Shown here one piece after another: positions 11,490 through 22,377 of a DNA stretch of 64,000 nt. The notes below the pieces were generated by a model that was given only the letters and a program-made list of their open reading frames with translations, was not told the origin of the DNA and made no database searches. The DNA is taken from positions 84,302 to 148,301 of the forward strand of contig VZRS01007538.1 of NCBI GenBank assembly GCA_013398055.1. Reading direction: 5' to 3'. How positions within the stretch are numbered: the first letter of the stretch is position 1; every line of letters starts with the position of its first letter. Origin of the DNA: Ifrita kowaldi. Lineage: Eukaryota; Chordata; Aves; Passeriformes; Cinclosomatidae. The translations under genes were made by a program, and so were the position numbers.

Positions 11490-11990
11490 AGAGCTCTGGG
11501 GTCCCAGCACAGGGAGGACCTGGAGCTGCTGGAGGAGTCCAGAGGAGGCTCCAGGATGATCAGAGGGATGGAGCAGCTCTGTTGGGAGGAAAGGCTGGGA
11601 GAGCTGGGAATGTTCACCTGGAGAGGAGAAGCTTTGGGGTGACCTCAGTGTGGCCTTGCAGGGCCTGAAGGAGCTGGCAGGAAAGCTGGAGAGGGACTGG
11701 GGACAAAGGCCTGGAGTGCCAGGACAGGGGGTAATGGCTTCCCAGTGCCAGAGGGCAGGGATGGATGGGATACTGGGAAGGAATTGTTCCCTGGGAGGGT
11801 GGGAGGCCCTGGCACAGGGTGCCCAGAGCAGCTGTGGCTGCCCCTGGATCCCTGGCAGTGCCCAAGGCCAGGCTGGACATTGGGGCTGGGAGCAGCCTGG
11901 GACAGTGGGAGGTGTCCCTCCCATGGCAGGGGTGGCACTGGGGGGGCTTTGAGGTCCTTTCCAACCCAAACCAGTCTGGGATTCTGTGAT
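11490..11990 (+). mobile_element. CR1 LINE 3' end, about 500 bp
   Basis: It starts in the 3' part of ORF2/UTR (ggtcccagcacagggaggac), passes gggaaggaattgttccctgg and gcccaaggccaggctggaca, and ends in the typical tail ggtcctttccaacccaaacc plus attctgtgat. Well preserved. Confidence 0.93.
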
Positions 11991-13390
11991 GGTTCAGGGT
12001 TATTGATAAGAGCAAAGTTTTGGTTTGGTTTTTCCTCAGCCTGGGAGATTTTGCCCCAGGAAGGTTATTTCAGTGCCTTTGCTGCCCCTGCTTCCCTCTG
12101 GTGCTACCCAGCTGCAGGCAGGGAGCAGCAGTTTCTGGGAATGTGGATCTGGGCAGTGTTTTGTGGGACAGAACTCCTGGATTTTTTAAAAACTTCCAGG
12201 CAAGAATGTCTAAAATGCTTCACAAGCCCTCAACTTGGGGTTTAACGGTTCTCTGAATTCCCAGTGAATTCCTCAGCGAGAGCCTGCCAGCCACAATTTA
12301 GTGTCACCTGTGAAAATGTCAGTGTCACCTCTCAGAGCAGGGGCAGCTGGAGGAGCAGGTTGTGCAGCTCGGCAGCAGCAGCAGCACTGAAGTGCTCAGA
12401 TGTGTTTCAGGTGGGGATTAGGAACCTTTCCATGGCAGCCCTCGTCCCATGGAGGTTGTGTACACGTTTATCCCACAGCTCCAGGAGAGTCTGCGGTTGT
12501 CTTCAGTCCCCTCCTTAACATTTCCACCTCCTGCCCCTGCACCTGGCACCCAGATGTTGCAGCTTCTCCTCGGCTCTGCCTCAGGCTGTTAAATCAGCAC
12601 TTTTTTTCTGATTTAAATTCCTGATTAGAAGCTGAAGTGGAGTGAAAGTGCTCCCGGCTCTTGTGGCACGTGGTGCTTTGTAGGAAAAGGGCGCAGAGGG
12701 CAGAGCTGCTCCTCCCCGCAGTAAAACCAGCAGCGGGTCCTGGCACAGGACTGGAGCTTTTGTTTCCTTCCCACTGCTGGTTTCCCACAAGCAGGAAGCC
12801 TCTGCAAAGACACAGCATAAACGCAGGTTAGGTTTGTCCAAGAGCCAGAGGGCAGCTGGACTGGAATTCTTGGAGCGTGTCCTTAGGGAACGAACTCACG
12901 GCAGCTCCCGGTTTGGTTCCCCAGCCTTTGATGTGCAGGGCTCTGCAGGTGATCCCCTGGCAAAGGTTCCCTGCAAATCCAACTTCTTTTCAGGACTTCA
13001 GGCACTGACATCCCCCACTCCAGTCCATCCCAGCCTGTGGATTCCATCAGTCTGGATTTGTTAAAGGCTGCAGCCTGCTGGAGCTGTGCCAGGGCAAACT
13101 GCAGATCCTTTCCCTCCTGGAATCTGACACTGCTCAGCTTCGAGGCAAAACACCAGGAGGACTCAGCCCTTTGGGCACAGAACTCCTGGAGCGTGAGGCA
13201 GATCCTTCCTGAGCCACACGGGAACGGTGAAGCCCGTGGGATTCCCCGTGCCAGGCTGTCACCTTGCCCCAGAGCAGCTCCCTCTTCTCCATTTTTATCC
13301 GTCAGGCTCCAAACCCGCCCTGCAGAGCTGGGAGACCCCGCCGTGGCACCCGCTCACAGCAGGGCTGGCTGGGTGACAGGCAGAGCCCTG
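11991..13390. other. Unique sequence without recognised gene
   Basis: Intron-like sequence; no conserved exon or repeat family recognised. Confidence 0.5.
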
Positions 13391-13581
13391 CCGTGCTGTG
13401 GGATCGGGGAGCCAGGCAGGTCCGTGCTGTGGGATCGGGGAGCCAGGCAGGTCCGTGCTGTGGGATCGGGGAGCCAGGCAGGTCCCTGCTGTGGGATCGG
13501 GGAGCCAGGCAGGTCCGTGCCGTGCTGTGGGATCGGGGAGCCAGGCAGGTCCGTGCTGTGGGACTGGGGAGCCAGGATTGC
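13391..13581. repeat. 31-bp minisatellite, six copies
   Basis: The unit is ccgtgctgtgggatcgggga followed by gccaggcaggt. Copies start at 13391, 13422, 13453, 13484, 13520 and 13551; a 5-base ccgtg insertion at 13515 breaks the register. The last copy is diverged. It generates long open frames on both strands that are not genes. Confidence 0.93.
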
Positions 13582-14104
13582 CTTGTCCCGCTCCCTCTCA
13601 GCCCCGGAGCTTCGCTGCCGCATTGGCCGTGAGGTGCAAGGAAGCCCTGCAAGCACGGGAGGGAACATTGCTGCTGAGGGCTGTGAGTGCAGCCAGGGAA
13701 TGGGGTTCTGCTCCTCGGGATGACAACTGGGGAGGAAAAGAGCCCCGTTTCCTGCATCCTTTTGCTCCCTGAACGCTGGCATCAAACCAGCTCCCCTCAC
13801 GGGCAGAGTGGAGTTAAATCCTGGCTCTTCAGCTCCAGTTCTGCCTGGGCTGATGCCACCTGGACACGGCTGAGCCCCTTCATCCCAGCTTGGCACCTCA
13901 TTGCCAGGTGACACAGGGCAGGAGCTGCCTGGGGACGGCCCCTGGCGGCTCAGCCTGTGAGCCAAACACATTTTTTTGCATTTTTCTTATACATTTCATA
14001 CAGGAAGGTGAACTCTTGCCACCCAGGAGCTTGCTGAGGGTTTTGCCAACAACTTTGAGAAGGTCTTGAATGCAAGTCTCCGCTGGGAGAGGAGGCTCAG
14101 CCTC
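13582..14104. other. Unique sequence without recognised gene
   Basis: G+C-rich to about 13700, then mixed. No conserved reading frame recognised. Confidence 0.5.
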
Positions 14105-14530
14105 CAGAGGGCTGGAATTCCTCTGCTCTGGAGCCAGGCTGGGAGAGTTGGGGGTGCTCACCTGGAGATGAGAAGGTTTTGGAGAGACCTCAGAGCCCCT
14201 TCCAGTGCCTAAAGGGGCTCCAGGAGAGCTGGAGGGACTGGGGACAAGGGCTGGAGGGACAGGACACAGGGAATGGCTTCCCACTGCCAGAGGGCAGGGC
14301 TGGATGGGATATTGGGAAGGAATTGTTCCCTGGGAGGGTGGGCAGGCCCTGGCACAGGGTGCCCAGAGCAGCTGTGGCTGCCCCTGGATCCCTGGCAGTG
14401 CCCAAGGCCAGGCTGGACATTGGGGCTGGGAACAGCCTGGGACAGTGGAAGGTGTCCCTGCCATGGCAGGGGCTTGAAGGGGGTGATCTCAAAGTCCCTT
14501 TGAAGCCAAGCCATTGTTGGATTCTGGGAT
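14105..14530 (+). mobile_element. CR1 LINE 3' end
   Basis: It has agagggctggaattcctctg, then cctcagagccccttccagtg, gggaaggaattgttccctgg and the 3' tail ending ggattctgggat. Closely similar to the copies at 11490 and 28270. Confidence 0.93.
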
Positions 14531-17215
14531 TTAAGGAAAATCAATGCATTTTGCATTTGGTGGTTAATAAACCCCAGAAACAACAAGCCAAAGCAAACTA
14601 AAAAAGCAACACCAGCACCCTCCCCACTCAAGAACAGAATGTAAAAAGCACAAGCAGCTGTCCCCGAGGGGGCTCATGGCGAGTGTGCCCCAAACCAGCA
14701 GAAGTCAGCCAGGGCCGTGCTGGTGCTCAGGGTTTGCAGGAGCTGACCTGCAGCACTCTCCTGGCTGCCCTGTGCTCCACTGCTCCACTCAGAGCTCTTG
14801 CTTCACTTTGTGCCTCCCAGCCTGTGCAGCTGAGGCAGGAAACACAGATTTCCATGGGTACCTGGGAGGGGGTTCCTGCTTTGGGAGCTGTTGGCTCTCA
14901 GTTGCCTGACCCTGAGCAAGCAGTGGGGATAAATCTCTGTGCTAACATCGGGCTCTGTGCTTTGTGGTTGGGTGGGTCTGCACGAATCCAGGTGGAGGTG
15001 AATCCCAACCATCCTCTCCACCCCTGAGTTCCCTTCCCTGGCAATCATCTTTACCAAGCTTGCATTTCCATTTCGCTGCAGTTTTCCCCATTTTCATTTT
15101 TCTTTCCCATCAGCTGCGCTCGGTGTTTTAAACAAAACAAACCCAGTGCTGAGCAATGAGAGTGACATTTGCTGGTAAAGGCTGGAGGCACAGGATGGAT
15201 CTGCTGTGTTCCCCTGGCATTGTGCTGCGGTGCCAGGGGTGCATGAAGGGTGAGATGAAGCTGGGAGCTGCCTCCCCAGCAATAGCTGCTATCAAGGAGG
15301 TGTCACAATAAATGCACTGCTCAGCTCCTCGAGGTGCTCACGGGGCTGTTCCGCTGCTCCCTCGTTTCCCAGCGAGTGGAGCTGCTCCAGCTGTCAATAA
15401 CCATTCCTCACACCCCGTGATGTGCATGGAAATCGCTGTGTCTGCAGGAATATCCCTGAAATCCCCAGGGACTGGAGGCTCCTGATTCTTTGCCAGCCGT
15501 TGCAGGGATCCATCAGAGAGCACCAGGGGCCGTGCAAACCCCACTGCTGATAGCATCACCCACCACAAGCTTCCAGCAGCGCCTGGAATGTGGAGCTGAG
15601 GAGGAAGTGGTGTTCAGGAGCTGCTGCTGAGGGTTTGAAGGGAACTGGGAGCAGTGGGTGAGGTGTGGCTGTACGGGAGGTTTGAAAGTGACTGTGCAAA
15701 ATCACCCCAAAATCACCCCAAAATCACCCTGTGGTGGCAGAGGGGCTCCGGGGCTGCTCCCCCAGCACAACCTGACCTAACCATGGCCTCGGCCTTCCCC
15801 TGCTCTGCTGTTCCTGCTGTTCCTAGGAGCTGACAGGGACTTGTGCTCTGTTCTACCTGTCAAGGGAATTACTTCTCAACTCGGCTTTGTGGCAGGCCAC
15901 AGTTCCTTTGTGTGTTTGTCCCCCAATGCACAGCTCGGGCTCGCAGCACCTTTGTTCCAGGCAGTGATTTGCTCAGGGAGATTCCTCTCCTGATTTCTGC
16001 AGTTTGGTTTGAGTGTTCAGAGATTAAAAATGGTGTTTCAGCTGTAAACAGAGCGGGTTTGTTCTGGAGGGATGCTCACCCGAGCCCGTCTTCACCTTTA
16101 AAAGTCAGTTTATTGCAGTTTCTTTCAGCTGATGTCACTTGGAGCAAGTGGAGGAGCTGCAGGAGTATTTTGGTGGAAGAGAGGTCAGCAATCACTGCCC
16201 AAGTCCCACTTGGGGACCAAGCTCAGGCTCAGGATGTTAACCCTGATCCTTCAGCCCCAGCTCGGTGCTTTAACCAGGGCACGGTTGTTGTTGTGCCTGA
16301 GACAAAGAGAACTTTGTTTACCTGTGAAATTTGCTCATTGTGATTTTTCTGCTCAGTGGAGAGGAAGAACACGCCTGAAAATCAGCTGCTTGGCTGCCCT
16401 TGAGAGAAAATACATTCATGTTAAAAACAGCAAAGTAAATAACACGTCCCTGTTAAGTGCCTGATAGTTATACATATTACATCCCAGAGTAATTACCATT
16501 TAATTAGCACTCTGGCAGCAGCGCAAGGAGATGGAGTTACAGCGCAGTTACTGCTGAGGGGTCGTGCTCCTGATGAGGAATTCCTGCATTCCTGGAAGGG
16601 CCCTTCAGGGAGTGTGAGCAGCACCAGGAGCCAAACCCCCAGGGCAGCAGAGACCCCAAACCTGCAGGGTTCCTGTTGCCTTGGCCATGAGGAATGAGGT
16701 GCTCCCACCCGAAAGGCAGTGCGAGTGGGTTTAGGATTAGATTTGGGATTAAATGAACCCGTGCAGTGTTGGCCACCCAGACTCTGGTCACCATCTGAGG
16801 GATTTCTGAGGAGAAATGTTTGGCCCCCTTTTTCTTGCCCTTTTCCTGCACTTCATTTTGTGGTTGGACGGGTTGTAAGTGCCAAGTGTTAAAGAAATCA
16901 GGGTCATTCCTCTTTGAGTATCTTTATATTCAATACAAATACCTACTTCCTTTTTATTGCACCTGATCTTTAGGGTTTGGCGTGGAGGGGTTGAAATGAG
17001 ATGGTCTGCAAGGTTCCACCCCAAACCATTTGGGGACTCTCTGAAATAAAAAGCCATGAAATCTTTGCCCTTCACAGAAGTGACATCCCAGCACCCACGT
17101 GCTGTCACTGGGGGGTTCAAAACGGTGCAAATTCAAATCCTTAAATCTGGGATTTATGATCAGACTTCATTGTCTCTCGAGGAGCTGGGGACTGGTTTGA
17201 AGGTGCTGCAAGTGT
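14531..17215. other. Unique sequence without recognised gene
   Basis: No gene recognised. It contains a short aaaatcacccc triplication at 15698-15730 and an AT-rich patch near 16410-16510. Confidence 0.5.
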
Positions 17216-17319
17216 GAAATCCCAGATCTGGTGAGGCCCCTCCTGCTCCCAGCTGCCAATGAGCTGGGTTTCGGTGGCTGCCAATTAGCACAAATGAGCT
17301 TTTAAACTTCTTCTGGGGG
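17216..17319 (+). repeat. Inverted repeat, left arm (104 bp)
   Basis: The reverse complement of this arm matches 17540-17643 at 103 of 104 positions. The single difference is an a/c change 11 bases from the inner edge of the arm. Confidence 0.97.
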
Positions 17320-17539
17320 AACTTTGAAGCCACGGGCTGACTTTGCCCTGGGGAGTTGTACATCCCCCGCTGTGGCATAAATAGTTCTGATTTGCATAGG
17401 CAAACACTGCCAATTTAATGGAGAATTCCCCGGGAGTGCAGCCCCCAAGGAGCTCTGAGGAGGTGCTTGAGGCTGGGTTCTGGTGACTGATGGTCACTGA
17501 AGGTGGTTAATACGGAGTGTGTGCTCCTTACCTGCCAGG

Positions 17540-17643
17540 CCCCCAGAAGCAGTTTAAAAGCTCATTTGTGCTAATTGGCAGCCACCGAAACCCAGCTCAT
17601 TGGCAGCTGGGAGCAGGAGGGGCCTCACCAGATCTGGGATTTC
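17540..17643 (-). repeat. Inverted repeat, right arm (104 bp)
   Basis: Partner of 17216-17319, separated by 220 bases of unrelated sequence. Together they could form a 104-bp hairpin stem. The same short peptide appears on opposite strands because of it, which is a by-product. Confidence 0.97.
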
Positions 17644-18830
17644 CCAGGAGGAGGTGTCCGAGCATCCAGGGATCCTCAGTTCTGGGCTGTCCTTGGGGTT
17701 TTAGAGCACACCAGGGAGGAAAAGGCTTTTGCAGTGACTGAGGCAGCAGTTTTCACCCTGGAGGGGAAATTTTGCCATTGAGCTTGGAGGAGGAAATTGA
17801 AATCAGCAGTGGTTGCCAGGCTGTGCCTGAGCTCGGGGTGGGCACCAGCTTTGGGTGCTGCTGGGGTTGGCAGCAAGGCTGGGAAACGGCTGGTCCTTGC
17901 TCAGAAGGTTCTTACCAGCAGTGCTTTTCTCCTCAGAGCCTGGGGGGTCTGGCACCCACAGCAGTATCAGCAGTGAATTCAGCATTCCCACGGGGAAAGC
18001 ACTAAACTGATTTAGAAATGGTTTTTCTCACGGGCAGCCAGGTGTTAAACTCACCTGACAGAGGAAACAGAGGCACAAAGGAGTTAAATGCTTTGCCTGA
18101 AGTCCCAGAGCAGGCAGAGAACAGTGACAAAGTCAAATGTGTGTTCAGCAAGGTCACAGGCACGGGTAGATGTAAGAGGTTTTTAAAAAATACAGTTTTC
18201 ACAGCCTCCTTGCCATTCAGAGTTTAAGTGGTATTAATCTCCAGTAAATTCAGCGAAGCCATTCAATCCAGCATCTCTTTTATGTGATATCTCTTATTTT
18301 TAATTTGTTTCACAGGTTCTGTGGTACTTAGCAAGGAAATAAACCCGTTGGAAGCAGACAATTAACCCAGGGCACTGGGGCAGGGACACCGGAAGCGTTC
18401 GGGAACAGCTCTTGGAGATGCTGCCCTGGGGATGGGATTAGGGCAGGGGCGCTGCTGGGGCCGTTCCTTCATGGACATTTAGGAAACAGATCCAGCTTCC
18501 CCCATTCCCCTGGCAGTGAAGGGGCGCTGGGAGCGTGGCTCTTCCCAGCTGCTGCTCTGCACAGAGATGTCCCACAGTGGAGGCACAGGGAATGTGGGAT
18601 TCCCCTGTGGAGATGTGCTCCGTGTGTGACGCTGCATTTTGGGCTTTTGCCATCAGGCTCCTGCCTGGGCAGTGCCAGGAGCTGCCTCCCACGGCCACCC
18701 TGGGCTCGGACACTCGGCCCTTCCTGCAGAAATCCATGGGCTGAGGTCACTTCCAAAGCAAACCCCGCTCCACGGAATGCATCCCGTCTGCCCGGGGTGT
18801 TTGAGAGTCAGAGAAGCTGGGATGGGGTAG
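17644..18830. other. Unique sequence without recognised gene
   Basis: Includes an AT-rich patch at about 18180-18370. No repeat family or exon recognised. Confidence 0.5.
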
Positions 18831-19280
18831 GGAAGGGTTGGGATGGGGGCACCACTGTTTGGGGTTGGGAGGAGCTGGGATGGAAATGAGGAATCACAGA
18901 ATGAACCAGGTTGGAAAAGACCTTTGAGATCATCAAGCCCAACCTATGACCCAACACCTCCTCATCAACCAAACCACGGCACTGACGGCCACGTCCTCGC
19001 ATTAAAACCCTCGAGGGATGGTGACTCCACTCATCCCTGGGCAGAGATTCCAGTGCCTCAGGAAGGGATGGGATGGAGGCACCACGTGCTTGGGGTTGGG
19101 AGGAGCTGGGATGGAAATGAGGAAGGGTTGGGATGGAGGCACCACGTGTTTGGGGTTGGGAGGAGCAGGGATTGGGTAAAGAGGGATTGGGATGGAGGCA
19201 CCACGTGTTTGGGGTTGGGAGGAGCAGGGATTGGGTAAAGAGGGATTGGGATGGAGGCACCACGTGTTTGGGGTTGTGGC
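18831..19280. repeat. 60-bp tandem array interrupted by CR1
   Basis: The unit begins ggaagggttgggatggaggc and continues accacgtgtttggggttggg. Copies lie at 18831-18890, 19061-19120, 19121-19180, about 19181-19240 and a partial to about 19280. A CR1 fragment (18891-19060) separates the first and second copies without shifting the register. Confidence 0.9.
18891..19060 (-). mobile_element. CR1 3' fragment inside the 60-bp array
   Basis: Begins gaatcacagaatgaaccagg on the plus strand, then ttggaaaagacctttgagat and acccaacacctcctcatcaa. It is the same subfamily as 43929-44180. Confidence 0.9.
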
Positions 19281-20500
19281 TGAGGAGCCCGTGGGGAGAA
19301 GGCTGAGAGGCCCAGGGCCAGGCAGGTGGGTCCTGCCCCATCCTCACCCTCTCAGTTGCCTCCTGGATGTGGCCCAGCCCTCTCTGAGGACAGGGAGTGG
19401 GATGGAGCTGAGGGGGACAATGGACAGGGTCTCTGGTTTGCTCTGCCTGACCCCATTTCCCTGTGCAGGGACTTCTCTCAGTCCAATCCCATTTCAGGGA
19501 ACGGGCTCACTCCAGCTCCAGGCTCTGCCCCACCTCTCCCATCCCAGCCTCCCCCTCCAGGGGCCAGGTCAGGCTCTGCAGGGCAGTTCCCAAGGGAGGG
19601 ATGGTCCAGAAGCCAGGTGTCCCTGGAAGCCAGGCCTGCTGCTTCCCAGTGACTTTTAAACTCCTCCAGTTCCTCTCCTCTGCTTTCTCTGCCCCAGGCC
19701 CCGAGGGAGCCGAGCGTTCCTCCGCCGCTGTGCAGAGGGGTGGGCTGCAGGGGCCCTGAGCACAGGGTGGCTCCTGGGCACGGTGGCAGCTCCAGGGTGG
19801 CCTGGGGACACTCAGCAGGGACGCTGCCCCTCAGCCCCCCCAGAGCCACCCTGCTGAGCTCAGACTGGGCCCAGTGTGGTGCTGCAGTGGCTGGACTGGT
19901 CAGGGAGCAGTGAGAGCTGGAGGCTCCATCCTGGCATCCCTGATTCTCGGGATGCAGCTGGCTGCCAGCAGAGCAGAGGGTTTGGGTGGATTCTGCCTGG
20001 GGTGGGCTTGGGCTGTCCCTGTTTGATCAGCAGAGGGGTCAGTCCCTAATGCCACATCCTTGTATTCCATTCCCACACAAATATTCCCCAGTACAAACGT
20101 GTGCTTCTCATCCCAGGCTTTAATATTTATTTATTTACTCCCTGAGCACAGAGGGGACAGCACTGGCAGCTGTTTCTTTTGCAAGCAGCTCCTTAATCTT
20201 GCCTCTGGCCAAGAGAAAATCCAGTGTTTTATCCCAGAGTGCCACTTGAAAACAAAGGTGGTGTTCTTCCCTTCCCTGCTGTCATCAGGGAAATCATGGA
20301 TAGGCCACTAATTAAAGCCAGGGGCTTTTCTTTGATAATTTACCTGACATTTTCTACATATTGTGAGGTGGTTGAATTTCAGCCCTGGAGCTCAGAGGCT
20401 CCCAGAGTTTCCTGCTGAGGTACTGGGTCCCACCAGTGAGCCCCAGCTGGATCAGGGAGGTGCAGGGAGGCAGCAGGAGTGGAAAATGGGATTGTTCCCA
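19281..20500. other. Unique sequence without recognised gene
   Basis: G+C-rich to about 19990, then AT-richer (20060-20370). No conserved exon recognised. Confidence 0.5.
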
Positions 20501-21000
20501 CGAGCCCCCAGCTGGAGCCCTGCACAGTTCTGGTGTCCCCAGCGTGGGGAGGACACGGAGCTGGTGGGGCAAGGCCAGAGGAGGCCACGAAGCTGATAAA
20601 GGGATTGGAGCACCTCCCCTATGGAGATGGGCTGGGAAAGCTGGGATTGCTCACCTGGGGAACAGGAGGTTGTGTGGAGACCTCAGAGACCCTCCCAGGG
20701 TCTGCAGGGAAGGCAGAGAGGGACCCTGCATCAGGAACTGGAGGGACAGGACACAGGGAATGGCTTCCCACTGCCAGAGGGCAGGGATGGATGGGATATT
20801 GGGAAGGAATTGTTCCCTGGGAGGGTGGGCAGGCCCTGGCAGAGGTTATTCCATGGATTCCCCATCCCTGGCAGTGCCCAAGGCCAGGCTGGACGGGGCT
20901 GGGAGCAGCCTGGGACAGTGGGAGGTGTCCCTGCCATGGCAGGGGTGGAATGGGATGAGCTTTAAGGTCTTTCCAACCTAACCCATTCCAGGATTCCCTG
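20501..21000 (+). mobile_element. CR1 LINE 3' end with internal deletion
   Basis: It runs from gagcccccagctggagccct to the tail ggtctttccaacctaaccca. The part normally reading gcccagagcagctgtggctg is replaced or deleted around 20845-20870, so this copy is internally rearranged. Confidence 0.9.
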
Positions 21001-22162
21001 ACTGGAAGATGTGTGAATTCAGTGTGTTAAATTAGGAATGGCAGGGTTGGGAGAGGGACCAAGAACTTCCCTCTGGGCAGGTAAAGGACTGTCCCAAATA
21101 TCCCAAATGTGGGGCAGTGCCTTGTGGTGTGGGAGGTGAGCAACTCCATGATCCAAGTTTATGAAAAGCAGCAGCAGTTTAATGGGAATTGGACACCCTG
21201 GAAGTTCTTCCAGTGTGTTCTCAGCCTCTTGCAGTCAATGGTAAAACCACTAATTACTTTTTTAATATCTTTTTTCTACATATTTTATAACCTGCTCTTT
21301 AGTGTAAAATTGGAAGCCAAATCCAATTGTGGGGGAAAATTAATTTCCTCAAATTGAAGGAGCAATCTCCTTGAGACTTTTTAATCATTAGATGATAACT
21401 GTGAGCTAAAGAAAGGAAGACCATTAAAGTAACTTAATAGAGCAGGATAAACGTTTTTGCCTGTATCTCCTTCATCTTTATTTAGAGATCCATGAGGAGG
21501 ATATTTCATAAAAGCTGCTCTTCCTGACCTTCCTTCACTTGTTCTACAGAGGAACCAACCAAAACAATGGCAAGGAAGGAACGCTGTGGAGTTCTGGGTG
21601 CAAACCCGAGAATTCTGCCCGACATCTCTGCTCTTCCTCCCTGCCAAATTCTGCTTTTCCTTTCTCATTAAAGGGAGAATAGCTGTGGGGACAAATAAAA
21701 ATGCATTCGGCTGAGCTGGGTGATTTTTAAAAACAAGCTCTGTTAATGCTTTTAATTAAGGGGCAGAGGAACAAGAGGCTTTATCAGCTCTTTGTCTGCA
21801 GGCCATTATTTCGTTGGGGATGAGCGATCCATTATTGTCAGCGGCCACCTTTTTGAAGGATTTACCACCAAATCAAATGGTGTTTTTATTGCAATTGTTG
21901 AGCACTGCTGGATTCCTCATTTATTTAATGTGGAGGCATTGTTACAGAGGAGAATGGAGCACTTCATTTGGATGGCTTGAGGGACCAGGAGCGGTGCCTC
22001 GGGAGCTTCCCGGTGTCCTGGGCTGGAACAGGACGTGCAGCACAGTGGGGAGGAGGAAAACGGGAAGGTGAAGTTGCTAAATCCCAGTTAAGCTGCTTCC
22101 AGCAGAATTTTGGGAAGGATTGGTGGCTCTGTGCTTTATAAAGTGAAGTCACGTTGTGAAGT
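21001..22162. other. Unique sequence with AT-rich island
   Basis: No gene recognised. 21230-21420 and 21660-21975 are AT-rich, complex and repeat-free; see the separate island entry. Confidence 0.45.
21660..21975. promoter_or_regulatory. Candidate conserved noncoding island
   Basis: AT-rich, non-repetitive, with homeodomain-type TAATTA cores (gcttttaattaagg) and no coding signal. The call rests on composition and complexity alone; cross-species alignment is needed to call it conserved. Confidence 0.3.
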
Positions 22163-22377
22163 CTCAGGAAGGAATTGTTCCCTGGGAGGGTGGGGAGGGG
22201 CTGGGATGGAATTCCCAGAGCAGCTGTGGCTGCCCCTGGATCCCTGGCAGTGCCCAAGGCCAGCCTGGACACTGGGGCTGGGAGCAGCCTGGGACAGTGG
22301 GAGGTGTCCCTGCCCATGGCAGGGGTGGCACTGGATGGGCTTTAAGGTCCTTTCCAACCCAACCCATTCCATGATTT
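22163..22377 (+). mobile_element. CR1 LINE 3' end, short
   Basis: It starts at caggaaggaattgttccctg and ends at aacccattccatgattt. The insertion is 5'-truncated to about 215 bases, the usual CR1 pattern. Confidence 0.93.

Noticed and set aside
13037..13971. Long open frames on both strands around 13.4 kb
   Set aside because: They follow the 31-bp array; no family motif and no splice context.
17160..17741. Same peptide encoded on opposite strands
   Set aside because: Consequence of the inverted repeat, not two genes.
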